From: Aquimarina longa SW024
GTDB taxonomy: Bacteria; Bacteroidota; Bacteroidia; Flavobacteriales; Flavobacteriaceae
DNA length: 64,000 bases
Direction: 5' to 3'
Assembly: GCF_001401755.1 (NCBI RefSeq)
Contig: NZ_KQ474100.1
Coordinates: forward strand, 188,884 to 252,883
Part shown: one piece after another, positions 37,665 through 46,792 of the stretch
Position numbering within the stretch: position 1 is the first letter of the stretch
How the letters are laid out: the number at the start of each line of letters is the position of its first letter
Notes under the pieces: generated by a model
The model's database searches: none
Told to the model about the DNA's origin: nothing
The model's input: only the letters and a program-made list of their open reading frames with translations
Program-made: the position numbers and the translations under genes

Positions 37665-37988
37665 CTATTTATTTTTATCTAGATAATTACTTAAACTATC
37701 TAAAGTATCACCCCAGAATTGTTCATAGAATTTTAGCCATTGGTTAATTTCTTTTAGGGGGTTAGTATTAGCATAACAAAAGCGCTCTCTTCCTTTAGTA
37801 TTTATTTTAACTAAACCAGCATCTTCTAAATTTTTTAGGTGCTTAGTAACCCCCTGACGACTAATATCGAACTGACCTGATATTTGAGTAATAGGTAAAG
37901 CTGTTGCAGCTACTACCAACGCATGAAAAATTTCACGTCTGGTAGGATCTGCTATAGCTTTTAATATTTTGGTAATTCTATCTTGCAT
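37665..37988 (-). CDS. ArsR-family transcriptional regulator
   Basis: 107 residues. Winged helix: ILKAIADPTRREIFHALVV, helix-turn-helix ITQISGQFDISRQGVTKHLKNLEDAGLV, wing KINTKGRERFCYANTNPLKEI. No metal-binding CxC motif, consistent with the SdpR/AHSA1-associated branch rather than metal sensors. It overlaps the end of the upstream AHSA1 gene by 11 bases, so the pair is one transcript. Likely autorepressor at the operators 38441-38502. Confidence 0.92.
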   Translation of the reverse strand: MQDRITKILKAIADPTRREIFHALVVAATALPITQISGQFDISRQGVTKHLKNLEDAGLVKINTKGRERFCYANTNPLKEINQWLKFYEQFWGDTLDSLSNYLDKNK

Positions 37989-38406
37989 GTACTGTATTTT
38001 TTAGGTATTCTAATAGACCTAATATACAATTATCCCATCCGCTATTAAAACTAGTAAACATAGAAACAGCAGTATCACCAGAATAATTAGCAATTCCTGA
38101 GTGTTCTAAATACAACTTAGTACCTGTTTCTGTTTTTTCTAATTCCCATTTTACTACCGTCTCTACATTGGTATTAGCAACAATCCATGTATAAATAAGA
38201 GTATATGGATCGGCCTTTTTTACTTCTCCAGTGATTTGAGGGCAGTTTTGTTCTTTTGGAGCAGTAAAAGTATATTTATACCCAACTTCTGCCTTAAAAT
38301 CAGCATTAATAAACCAAGTAGAGATTTCTTCTTGTATAGTAATGGCATTCCATATAGTATCAATAGGATGATTTAATACCTGTTCTTTACGAATTACATT
38401 TTTCAT
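37978..38406 (-). CDS. SRPBCC/AHSA1-domain protein
   Basis: 142 residues, START-like (Bet v1) fold of the AHSA1/YndB group: VLNHPIDTIWNAITIQEEISTWF at the start, YTFTAPKEQNCPQITGEVKKADPY in the middle, C-terminal SGWDNCILGLLEYLKN. Ligand unknown; it is regularly paired with an ArsR regulator, as here (11-base overlap). Confidence 0.9.
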   Translation of the reverse strand: MKNVIRKEQVLNHPIDTIWNAITIQEEISTWFINADFKAEVGYKYTFTAPKEQNCPQITGEVKKADPYTLIYTWIVANTNVETVVKWELEKTETGTKLYLEHSGIANYSGDTAVSMFTSFNSGWDNCILGLLEYLKNTVHAR

Positions 38407-38440
38407 TTTAATAGTTTTATGTTAAACAATATACATTAAT

Positions 38441-38460
38441 ATGCAACTTTATGGTTGCTA
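38441..38460 (-). promoter_or_regulatory. Proximal ArsR-type operator
   Basis: GCAAC-N6-GTTGC dyad within ATGCAACTTTATGGTTGC, 35 bases before the AHSA1 start. Confidence 0.65.
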
Positions 38461-38482
38461 ATTTAAACATATTGATTTATAT

Positions 38483-38502
38483 ATGCAGCTATTTGGTTGC
38501 TT
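38483..38502 (-). promoter_or_regulatory. Distal ArsR-type operator
   Basis: GCAGC-N6-GTTGC dyad within ATGCAGCTATTTGGTTGC, a near copy of the proximal site exactly 42 bases (four helical turns) further upstream. Confidence 0.6.
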
Positions 38503-38568
38503 TTTTTTAAAAAAAACCTCCTTATCAGTTTTTTTAAGAAAAATTTAGGAGTTAATTATCAAAAATAA

Positions 38569-39337
38569 AATAGTTTAAAACTACAGAAAGTATACTTATT
38601 TATTTTTGAAACAATACCTTCATCTCACAGAAGTATTATTTTGATAGGAGGGATTACCTTTTTTTGGTTATTAGAATATGCAAGACCTCTATTTAAGATA
38701 TAACTATAAAAAGTTAAAGCATACTTTGCCTAATTTTTTTAAACACTAACTACCATTGGCATTAATTTTGTTTTTGCATTAATTTTACTTAGAACAAGTG
38801 ATTGGGCGATATATAATAAATTTGGAATACTACAATGGTTCAATATACCATTAGCTATGAGGATAATACAGATAATTATGTAGATACCACTACAGCAAAT
38901 AGGCATCATCCAGTAGAGAGTGTTATTCGTTTTATATTTACAACATTGGCTGTATTTATTTTGGGTACTCCAATTTCTATACTGATGATATATCAATCTT
39001 TATCAGTGGTGTTTTCTCAATTTAATCATGCTAACATTTCTTTGCCAAAAATATAGATCATATAATAAGATGGGGTATTGTTTTACCAGATATGCATAAA
39101 GTACATCACCATTATAAGTTACCATATACAGACACTAATTATGGAAATATCTTTTCTGTTTGGGATAGAGCTTTTGGTACTTTTTCTAAAATTAAGAATA
39201 ATAATTTAGAATATGGATTAGATACACATCCATATATAGATTGTAATACGCATATTATCAAGTTGTTAAAACTTCTTTTTTACAAATACAAAAAAACTAC
39301 AGGTGAAATTCCTGATTCAAGAAAACATATAATTTAA
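38569..39337 (+). pseudogene. Decayed sterol desaturase/fatty acid hydroxylase-family gene
   Basis: Pieces of one protein lie in order but in different frames: FETIPSSHRSIILIGGITFFW (to a TAA near 38702), NYKKLKHTLPNFFKH, then LTTIGINFVFALILLRTSDWAIYNK (in parts), VDTTTANRHHPVESVIRFIF from about 38875, and after another shift near 39050 NIDHIIRWGIVLPDMHKVHHHYKLPYTDTNYGNIF (in parts). The late DTTTANRHHPVE and DMHKVHHHY motifs belong to the family. The segment with the earlier metal-binding His motifs (around WRFHRVHH in relatives) is deleted. At least three frameshifts or stops make it non-functional. Confidence 0.75.
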
Positions 39338-39469
39338 AAATTATATAATTAAAATAATTTATATTAATTATTGTTTATTTATACAAAAAATTGTGATATA
39401 TTTAATATATATTATTAATAATATGTTAAAACCTAATAATTAATTTGATTATAAATTACTCTTAAAACT

Positions 39470-42400
39470 ATGAAAAAAAAAATCTTATTATTGGTGCTAT
39501 GCACCATAAGTATTTCTCTTTTTGGACAAAAGAGAAGTAAAAAACTAGCTAATGAATACTTAAATCTTAAAGGAGAAGTAATATTCAGTTTTAATATAAA
39601 AAACAAATCTGATTTAGGAAGTATTACAAAAGAACTGGCTATTGTACATTACGATGAAACTACTCGAAAAGTAAAAGTAATGGCTAATAAATCTCAATTT
39701 TCTTCTTTTTTGAAAAAAGGAAAACCTTTTACTGTTTTACCAGAGGATAATATAGTAGGAGAAAGAAAAATGACCTCTGGTTTAACTAGTAAAGCAGGAA
39801 CTCTTTCTCTCACTACTTTTCCTCTCACTGCATATCCAACATACGCAGATTATGAATCTATGATGAATACGTTTGCAGCCAATAATCCATCTTTATGTAA
39901 AGTAGAAAATATAGGAACTACTGGCGAAGGGGATAAATCAATACTGTTTGTGAAATTATCAGATAACGTTAATCTTAATGAACAAGAACCAAGAGTAATG
40001 TATACATCTTCGATGCATGGAGATGAGATAGCAGGATATCCTATGATGCTTAATCTGATTGATTACTTATTAAAAGCATATACTACTACCAGTCATCCAA
40101 AACATGCCGAAATCAAGAATCTATTAGATAATAATGAAGTTTGGATTAATCCATTAGCAAATCCAGACGGTACTTTTCGTAATAGTGCAGATAATACATC
40201 TGTTGCTAATGCTACAAGAGGAAATGCTAATAATGTAGATTTAAATAGAAACTACCCCGATCCTGATGATGGAGCACATCCTGATGGTAATATATACCAG
40301 ACAGAAACAATTGCATTTATGAATTTTGCAGATTCTAAACATTTTGTATTATCAGCAAATTTCCATGGAGGAATTGAATTGATTAATTATCCTTGGGATA
40401 CATACGCAGGGGCACATCCTGATAAAGATTATTTTGTTCATATCTCTGAAGAATATAGAGATTTGTGCCAAGCAAACAGCCCATCTGGATATTTTGATGA
40501 CAGAAACAATGGAATCACAAATGGTTATGCATGGTATGAAGTACAAGGAGGGCGACAAGATTACCAGATATACAACCAAAAAGGAAGAGAGGTAACAGTA
40601 GAATTATCAACTAATAAAACACCTGCTGCTAATCAATTAGTGAACTTTTGGGATTATAATAGAGATGCACTAATTGCATTTTTAAAACAAATAAATTATG
40701 GAATAAGAGGAGTGGTAACTGATGCTATAACAAATACACCTATAGAAGCTAAAATAACTGTTATTGGTCGCGAGAGTTATGAATCATGGACTCCAACAGA
40801 ATTACCAGAAGGAGATTATTACAGACCAATAAAGGCAGGGACTTATGATATTTTATACGAAGCAGAATGTTATGAATCAGTAACACTAACAGGAGTAACT
40901 ATTGCAGATTATACATCTGTAGTTAAAAATGTACAATTAAATCCAATAACAGGCATAGCACCTTCTGGACTAGTAGCATCTGATATAAAAGCAACAACAC
41001 TAACCTTAAACTGGGATACTAATTCTGCTACTGCATATGATATTCGATATCGTATGATTGGAGATACAAATTGGACTACAGTATCTTCGAATATTAATAC
41101 AATTAATGTAACAGGTTTAACAGCAGCTACTGCATATGAAGCTCAGGTAAGAAGTAATTGTATAGGAGCAGCAAGTTCTCCGTATAGTACATCAGTAAAC
41201 TTTACAACAGCAGATCCCCAAGCGTGTACAGGAATAACTAGTTTTCCTTATAAAGAAAGTTTCGAGACTAATTTAGGGCTTTGGACTAATGCCGCTGGAG
41301 ATAATATTGATTGGACTCGTGATTCTGGAGGAACACCTTCATCATCGACAGGTCCTTCAACAGGGCAAAAAGGAAGTTATTACCTCTATACAGAAGCTTC
41401 AACGAATGTAACCCCTGCAGGGAGCCCTAATAAAACAGCACTTCTCAATAGCCCATGTATTGATCTAACAACTCTTTCTGGTGTTTCTTTAAAATTTGGA
41501 TATCATATGTATGGATCTCATATGGGGACAATGGAGGTTTTAGTAAGTGCTGATGATGGTGCCAGTTATACTTCATTATGGACAAAGAGTGGAAATCTTG
41601 GAAATAGTTGGAAGCAAAAGACTATTGATCTTACAGCATATGCTGGTACTGTAATCAAATTACAGTTTAAAGGAGTTACAGGAACAAGTTATAGAAGTGA
41701 TATGGCAATAGATAATATTAGAATAAAATCTGTTACTCCAGATACTGAAGCTCCATCCATACCAGCCAATCTTACTATAGCATCAGTTACTTCAACAAGT
41801 CTTGATCTTTCTTGGAACGCATCAACAGATAACACAGCAGTATCTGGATATGACGTATATCAGGGAGCATCCTTATTAACTACAGTGACGAATACAAATT
41901 ATAGTGTAACAGGTTTAACTGCTAATACAGCATATATGTTTTCTGTAAAGGCAAAAGATAGAGCAGGCAATATTTCTGAGTCTAGTACTACAGTAACAGG
42001 AACTACTCTAGAGGAAACAATTGTATATTGCTCTTCTAAAGGAAATAATGTAACTTATGAATATATTGATTATGTAGGTTTAGGTGGTATAGCAAATACA
42101 ACAGGAGCTAATGCAGGTTATGGAGATTTCACTAATCTTACAGGAACGATTGGGTATGGAGCTAACACTATTGTATTAAAAGCAGGTTTTACTAATGCAG
42201 CATATAAAGAATATTGGAGTGTTTGGATTGATTATAATCAAAATGGCTCTTTTGAAACCACAGAACAAATAGTATCTAATTCATCTAGCAGTTCCACCAA
42301 TCAATCTTTTAATTTCAATGTAGCTACTACAGCCTTATCTGGTACAACTAGAATGAGAGTATCAATGAGATATAATACAGCCTCAGGAGCATGTGATACA

Positions 42401-42721
42401 TTTACCTATGGAGAAGTAGAAGACTATAGTATAAATATAGATCCAACATTACTATCTAAAAATAATGAATCTTCCATCGCTACTAGTTTTAATGATTTGG
42501 TATTATATCCAAATCCAGTAAAACAAGGAGTTTTACATATTAAAAATGTTCGCTTAAAAAATGTATCGTTCAAAATAGTGAATTATATAGGGCAAATAGT
42601 AATGCAAGATCAATTCTCAGGTCATGGGATTAATGTAAAGAATTTACCTAATGGTATGTATATGATGGAGATTAATGTAGGCTCTAAGAAGATAATCAAA
42701 AGATTTATTATAACCAATTAA
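39470..42721 (+). CDS. Secreted M14 zinc carboxypeptidase with FN3 and adhesion domains, T9SS cargo
   Basis: 1083 residues with signal peptide. The peptidase M14 domain covers about 120-410: zinc ligands His183 and Glu186 (SSMHGDEIAGY), His299 (ANFHGGIELINYPWD), catalytic Glu378 (VTVELSTNKTP), and NPLANPDGT/LNRNYPDP for substrate binding. A carboxypeptidase regulatory-like domain follows (GVVTDAITNTPIEAKITV). Next come a fibronectin III domain, a MAM-like domain (SFETNLGLWTNAAGDNIDWTRDSGG in parts), a second FN3, and a GEVEDY domain. The type A sorting domain (DLVLYPNPVKQGVLHIKNV, NLPNGMYMMEI, KRFIITN) routes it through T9SS. Confidence 0.95.
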   Translation: MKKKILLLVLCTISISLFGQKRSKKLANEYLNLKGEVIFSFNIKNKSDLGSITKELAIVHYDETTRKVKVMANKSQFSSFLKKGKPFTVLPEDNIVGERKMTSGLTSKAGTLSLTTFPLTAYPTYADYESMMNTFAANNPSLCKVENIGTTGEGDKSILFVKLSDNVNLNEQEPRVMYTSSMHGDEIAGYPMMLNLIDYLLKAYTTTSHPKHAEIKNLLDNNEVWINPLANPDGTFRNSADNTSVANATRGNANNVDLNRNYPDPDDGAHPDGNIYQTETIAFMNFADSKHFVLSANFHGGIELINYPWDTYAGAHPDKDYFVHISEEYRDLCQANSPSGYFDDRNNGITNGYAWYEVQGGRQDYQIYNQKGREVTVELSTNKTPAANQLVNFWDYNRDALIAFLKQINYGIRGVVTDAITNTPIEAKITVIGRESYESWTPTELPEGDYYRPIKAGTYDILYEAECYESVTLTGVTIADYTSVVKNVQLNPITGIAPSGLVASDIKATTLTLNWDTNSATAYDIRYRMIGDTNWTTVSSNINTINVTGLTAATAYEAQVRSNCIGAASSPYSTSVNFTTADPQACTGITSFPYKESFETNLGLWTNAAGDNIDWTRDSGGTPSSSTGPSTGQKGSYYLYTEASTNVTPAGSPNKTALLNSPCIDLTTLSGVSLKFGYHMYGSHMGTMEVLVSADDGASYTSLWTKSGNLGNSWKQKTIDLTAYAGTVIKLQFKGVTGTSYRSDMAIDNIRIKSVTPDTEAPSIPANLTIASVTSTSLDLSWNASTDNTAVSGYDVYQGASLLTTVTNTNYSVTGLTANTAYMFSVKAKDRAGNISESSTTVTGTTLEETIVYCSSKGNNVTYEYIDYVGLGGIANTTGANAGYGDFTNLTGTIGYGANTIVLKAGFTNAAYKEYWSVWIDYNQNGSFETTEQIVSNSSSSSTNQSFNFNVATTALSGTTRMRVSMRYNTASGACDTFTYGEVEDYSINIDPTLLSKNNESSIATSFNDLVLYPNPVKQGVLHIKNVRLKNVSFKIVNYIGQIVMQDQFSGHGINVKNLPNGMYMMEINVGSKKIIKRFIITN

Positions 42722-42828
42722 TTGAATATAGATATTTTACAAAATAAAGAACTCGTTTTGATTTTTTAGCTTACACCTAAATATTATAATTTTATAAAGT
42801 GCTTACTAGTTTAGATGAGTTCAAAGTA

Positions 42829-42867
42829 AAAACTTCTGAAAAGTTAACTTTTTCAGAAGTTTTTTTA
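42829..42867 (+). terminator. Terminator after the carboxypeptidase
   Basis: ACTTCTGAAAA and TTTTCAGAAGT form an 11-bp stem with a 7-base loop and a seven-T tail. Confidence 0.85.
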
Positions 42868-42894
42868 TTGGATGCATAAATTAGAGGTTTTTGC

Positions 42895-43061
42895 AATTTA
42901 ATCCCTTATTGAGGGTTTAATTTCCTAAGGCTTGCATCGACATCAAAATATTTTTTTCGGAAGTATACCTCGTATCCTATGATATATACAACATTATAAC
43001 TATTATAGATTTTAATTATAACACAAATCTAAAGGTGAGCTTGCTCTAAGGTTGTTGATTT
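42895..43061 (+). repeat. Dispersed repeat, copy 1 (left of the isonitrile-type cluster)
   Basis: Shares AATTTAAT-CCCT.ATTGAGGG, TTTAATT.CCT.AGGCTTGC, CATCAAAAT, TTTTTTTCGGAA and AGCTTGCT..AAG.TTGTTGATT with 55703-55807, in the same order and orientation. Copy 1 has an extra segment of about 60 bases before the last block, and its hairpins (CCCTTATTGAGGG) are more degenerate. Confidence 0.75.
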
Positions 43062-43395
43062 AAGCATTATTTAACAGATAAAGCTTGAAAGCTTAAAGTA
43101 ATGTTAGAGTAATAAATGCAATAAAGAAACAATCTGTTTTTGATTATTTTTGAAATAAGGAGTAATGTTAATTCTTTGTTGCCATAATGTTACATCAACA
43201 TATTTTTAAGTATGGTCAAAGCATATGTTTTTAATGGTATAATAGTAGGTCTATAATTAATTGTTTTATAAATAGATACGTTAGATCAATTTAGATAAGC
43301 TTTATCTAATAATGATCAATATTTATACTTGCTAATTAGTAACAATAATTTAAATTCTACAAGTTTTTGGTTATAGAAATGCATAATTATTTATG

Positions 43396-43403
43396 TATTT
43401 TTG
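43396..43403 (+). promoter_or_regulatory. -7 box of the isonitrile-type cluster
   Basis: TATTTTTG matches TAnnTTTG, 70 bases before the GTG of the first gene. A small hairpin (GAGAA/TTCTC, 43403-43418) would lie at the very start of the transcript. The -33 element is not at ideal spacing. Confidence 0.5.
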
Positions 43404-43472
43404 AGAATAAAAGTTCTCTTTATTATTATCAAAAACACTAAAGTATTTAACTAAATATATAACATATTAAGT

Positions 43473-45047
43473 GTGAAAAATATTGAACCCCAAACATTAG
43501 CTGAAGTTTCATTTTGGCAAGCACAAAATAACCCAGATAGCATAGCTTTTATTTTTGAAAATAGGGCAGTGACTTTTCATCAATTCGATGCACACGCAAA
43601 TCAGATTGCTAATGGTTTACTCATAGAAAATATCAAAAAAGAATCAAGAGTAGCTTATTTAGCAAAAGATAGTGATTATGGATATGAAATCTTTTTTGGT
43701 TGTGTTAAGAGTAGAAGTGTATTGACTCCTATTAATTGGAAATTAAGTGCGGAAGAAGTTTTGTTTATACTTAATAATTCAGAAGCAGAAATACTTTTTG
43801 TAAGTAAAGATTTCTTTTCTGTGATTGAAGAAATTAAAAATAAGCTAACTACTGTTTCTAAAATTATTGCTTGCGATGGAAATCATCCAGAATGGACTAA
43901 TTATATGGATTGGAGGTCACAACAAAAAGAAAAGAATATAGAGTTTGCATATACTCCAGAAGATGTTGTTGTTCAGATATATACTAGTGGAACAACAGGA
44001 TTACCTAAAGGAGTTCAACTATCTAATCATAGTTTTTTTGGAGTAATACAGCAGATGAAACTAAAAGGAGATGATTGGATGTCTCTTAGTAACCAAGATA
44101 GATTATTACTCTCATTGCCAATATTTCATATTGGAGGACTTTGGTGGGCAGTACAAGGGTTTATTGTAGGAGGATTAGGCGTTATATTAGAAACATTTGT
44201 GGCATGGAAAGCTCTGGAAATCATAGCTAAAAATAAAATTACTAAAATAGCAATGGTACCAGCAATGATTCAGTTTATGCTAGCAGAACCATCATGTAAA
44301 GAAACCGATTTTTCTTCTATAAGTGGTCTTTTATATGGAGGATCTCCAATTACTCCGAGCTTAATGAGAATTGCATTAGAAACATTTAATTGTGATTTCT
44401 TTCAAGTATATGGTATGACAGAAACAGGAAACATGGCAGTATGTTTACGTCCTGAAGACCATACAATGCCATGGACAGAAAAAATGAAATCTGCAGGAAA
44501 ACCTCTCCCAGGAGTAATGATAAAAGTTATTGATCAATATAATAATAAATTGTCAGTTAATATGATTGGTGAGATCTGTATAAAATCCCCTGCAAATATG
44601 ATTGGATATTGGAAAAATGAGGAGGCAAATAGAAGTACATATGTTGATGGTTGGATATATACAGGAGACGCTGGGTATATATGCCAAAACGGATACGTAT
44701 ATATATGTGATAGAATTAAAGATATGATTATCTGTGCTGGAGAAAATATATATCCAGCAGAGATTGAAGCGGCATTAAGTACTCACGAGTTGATATCAGA
44801 AGTAGCAGTAATTGGTATTCCTGATGAGAAGTGGGGAGAAAAAATAAAAGCATTTGTGGTATTAAAACCAGAATCAACTATAAAAAAACGTGAATTGATT
44901 ATGTTTTTAAAAGGAAAGATAGCTGATTTTAAAATTCCTAATTCTATTTCTTTTGCACCTTCTCTTCCTAGAAATCCTAGTGGAAAAATACTTAAAAGAG
45001 TATTAAAAGAACCTTTCTGGAAAGGAAAAGAAAGATTAGTTAATTAA
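43473..45047 (+). CDS. Acyl-CoA/ACP synthetase, ScoC/FadD10-like
   Basis: 524-residue adenylate-forming enzyme: VQIYTSGTTGLPKGVQLS (P-loop), VYGMTETGNMAV, GWIYTGDAGYI, DRIKDMIICAGENIYPAEIE and catalytic Lys in NPSGKILKRVL. The GTG at 43473 is the only start that gives the complete N-terminal domain (TLAEVSFWQAQNNPDSIAFIF). By analogy with ScoC and FadD10 it should activate a short or medium fatty acid (probably 2-enoic) and load it on the N-terminal ACP of the megasynthase. Neighbours support this; sequence alone only gives the superfamily. First gene of the cluster, 77 bases before the oxygenase. Confidence 0.9.
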   Translation: MKNIEPQTLAEVSFWQAQNNPDSIAFIFENRAVTFHQFDAHANQIANGLLIENIKKESRVAYLAKDSDYGYEIFFGCVKSRSVLTPINWKLSAEEVLFILNNSEAEILFVSKDFFSVIEEIKNKLTTVSKIIACDGNHPEWTNYMDWRSQQKEKNIEFAYTPEDVVVQIYTSGTTGLPKGVQLSNHSFFGVIQQMKLKGDDWMSLSNQDRLLLSLPIFHIGGLWWAVQGFIVGGLGVILETFVAWKALEIIAKNKITKIAMVPAMIQFMLAEPSCKETDFSSISGLLYGGSPITPSLMRIALETFNCDFFQVYGMTETGNMAVCLRPEDHTMPWTEKMKSAGKPLPGVMIKVIDQYNNKLSVNMIGEICIKSPANMIGYWKNEEANRSTYVDGWIYTGDAGYICQNGYVYICDRIKDMIICAGENIYPAEIEAALSTHELISEVAVIGIPDEKWGEKIKAFVVLKPESTIKKRELIMFLKGKIADFKIPNSISFAPSLPRNPSGKILKRVLKEPFWKGKERLVN

Positions 45048-45124
45048 TGAGCGTAAATTATAACAGAAATAATCTATAAATACCCTAATAATCTATAAAT
45101 AATTACTATTAAAACCTAAAAACA

Positions 45125-46015
45125 ATGGAGATTACACAAGCAATTAAAATCCAAGATGCTAAACTTGGGCAGATTGGAGGAATGATTTCAGAAATTGATC
45201 TTACTGAATTAAGATCTAATTCACCAGAACTTAAAGAAATACGAGATGCTATTTATCGAAATAAACTTATAGTAATTCGGAATCAAAAATTTACAACATC
45301 GCAGTATGTTGATTTTACTAGAATATTAGGAACCCCTCAGATATATTTTCAGAATAATTATCACCATCCTGATTATCCAGAAGTTTTTGTCTCCTCTAAT
45401 GTAAATAAAGAAGGAGAGAAAATAGGTGTTGCTGGTACGGGACATTATTGGCATACTGACTGTCAATTCGAGAAAAAACCACTTTCATTTACCTCTATAA
45501 CTCCGATTATTATTCCTCCTACACTTAGAGAAACATTATATATAGATATGTGCGAAGTATATAAAAAACTTCCAGAAGATCTAAAAACTATTGTTGATAA
45601 TGCTGTAATGATACATGGAGGTAATAATCGATATAAAGTAACTCCTAATGATATAGATAAATCTATTCAACAATTAATAGATGAAATGAATGAAATGGTA
45701 CCTTTTGTAAAACATCCTGCAGTAATAGAACACCCAGTAACAGGAGACAAAATACTATATATGAGTCGTGGTTTTACAATGAAAATAGAAGGGTTGTCTT
45801 ATGAAGAGAATGAAAAGATAATGGGCAAGCTTTTTGATTTTATCGAAAAAGAAGAACATATTCATAACCATTCATGGGAAATGGGAGATCTAATTATTTG
45901 GGATAATAGATATTTATTACACAAATCTTCAAAATTACCCGTAGGAGAAAAGAGTAAAAGTTATCGTATAGGAATCTACGATGATCAACCATTTTATGTA
46001 GGACTTGAAAAATAA
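45125..46015 (+). CDS. Fe(II)/2-oxoglutarate oxygenase, ScoE/Rv0097-like isonitrile-forming type
   Basis: 296-residue TauD/TfdA-family enzyme. Iron ligands are His110 and Asp112 (GHYWHTD) and His266 (WDNRYLLHKSS); Arg281 (KSYRIGI) should bind 2-oxoglutarate. The stretches NYHHPDYPEVFVSS, GTGHYWHTDCQF, TLYIDM, RYKVTPNDID and WDNR.L.H match the pattern I recall for Rv0097/ScoE, which oxidises a glycine-derived N-carboxymethyl-3-amino acid to the 3-isocyano acid. Taurine degradation is unlikely given the FcoT homologue only 5 bases downstream. Confidence 0.9.
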   Translation: MEITQAIKIQDAKLGQIGGMISEIDLTELRSNSPELKEIRDAIYRNKLIVIRNQKFTTSQYVDFTRILGTPQIYFQNNYHHPDYPEVFVSSNVNKEGEKIGVAGTGHYWHTDCQFEKKPLSFTSITPIIIPPTLRETLYIDMCEVYKKLPEDLKTIVDNAVMIHGGNNRYKVTPNDIDKSIQQLIDEMNEMVPFVKHPAVIEHPVTGDKILYMSRGFTMKIEGLSYEENEKIMGKLFDFIEKEEHIHNHSWEMGDLIIWDNRYLLHKSSKLPVGEKSKSYRIGIYDDQPFYVGLEK

Positions 46016-46020
46016 TAGAC

Positions 46021-46560
46021 ATGGGAACGACTGATATAGTATTACCAGAAAAAGAAAGTAATATAAAGGTTGTTGATGATGCTTTTATGAAAAAAGTATT
46101 GAAACCATATTATGAACATACTACATATCTTAAAAAAGCAATTTTTGAGATACAAGAAGAAAATAAACTATTAATTAAAGGAGTGTTCGAAATAGGAGAC
46201 TCTTGTTATATAGAAGATACAGGACATTTTAATGCTGTAGAGTTTAATATATGTTATAATCAATTAGCATATGTATTTATGGGATATTGTATAAAAAATG
46301 GTTTACTCGAAGAATTAAAAGATTTTGCAAGTGATGATGATAGTGTTTTTTTTGAAAAACAATTATCACATTTTTTAATAACTAATATCACTTCTTCATA
46401 CAGAAGCCAAGTAAATGCTAAGCATTTTTATGGAGAAATAGGAGTAAAGTCTATTTCTAAACGATCAAAATGTACGTTTGTTAATATGTATTGTAACTTT
46501 AAAGATGATGATAATGGTGTATCTAAAGGAGAAGTGTCATTAGCAATCCTGCATCCATAA
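46021..46560 (+). CDS. FcoT/ScoD-like hot-dog protein (glycine addition to 2-enoyl-ACP)
   Basis: 179 residues. The core CYIEDTGHFNAVEFNICYNQ and the C-terminal SKGEVSLAILHP are close to M. tuberculosis FcoT (Rv0098), as I recall its sequence (YIRSTGHFNAVE..LCFNQLAY, ASGEIELA). Tyr30, Tyr63, Asn71 and Asn80 correspond to FcoT Tyr33, Tyr66, Asn74 and Asn83. In the isonitrile lipopeptide pathway this family (ScoD) adds glycine to the beta carbon of an unsaturated acyl-ACP and hydrolyses the thioester. Together with the ScoE-like gene it is the diagnostic pair of the pathway. Confidence 0.88.
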   Translation: MGTTDIVLPEKESNIKVVDDAFMKKVLKPYYEHTTYLKKAIFEIQEENKLLIKGVFEIGDSCYIEDTGHFNAVEFNICYNQLAYVFMGYCIKNGLLEELKDFASDDDSVFFEKQLSHFLITNITSSYRSQVNAKHFYGEIGVKSISKRSKCTFVNMYCNFKDDDNGVSKGEVSLAILHP

Positions 46561-46589
46561 TCTAAAAACAAACAAAATAATAAGTAATC

Positions 46590-46636
46590 ATCCCAAACGG
46601 ATAGATAGTACATTGTATTATAGATCCATTTGGGAT
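46590..46636 (+). promoter_or_regulatory. Hairpin between the FcoT-like gene and the megasynthase
   Basis: ATCCCAAACGGAT pairs with ATCCATTTGGGAT (12 of 13, the odd pair can be G-U on the RNA) with a 21-base loop, in a 232-base gap inside an otherwise tight cluster. No T run follows, so it is not a classic terminator. Confidence 0.5.
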
Positions 46637-46792
46637 ATTCATCTAGGATGGAATTATATACTGTGTAAAAAATAGTTTTATATTCATCAAAGAGTATACT
46701 GGTACAAGAACTGCAATACGATACTTTTTTACAAGCTTAGCTACTATACTCTCTATCAAATCAAACACTCACTTTTTAGTAAGAACATCACT

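Larger units (their letters stand above)
42722..43472. other. 750-base intergenic region with terminator, dispersed repeat and cluster promoter
   Basis: Contains the terminator at 42829-42867, repeat copy 1 at 42895-43061 and a -7 box at 43396-43403. The stretch 43062-43390 shows no gene or recognisable element. Confidence 0.6.

Noticed and set aside
43403..43418. The hairpin GAGAA/TTCTC after the cluster -7 box as an attenuator
   Set aside because: The stem is only 5 bp and no leader peptide or competing stem is visible.
45125..46015. Taurine dioxygenase (tauD) annotation
   Set aside because: The fold family fits, but the neighbours (FcoT-like, acyl ligase, NRPS) and the sequence pattern favour the isonitrile-forming branch.
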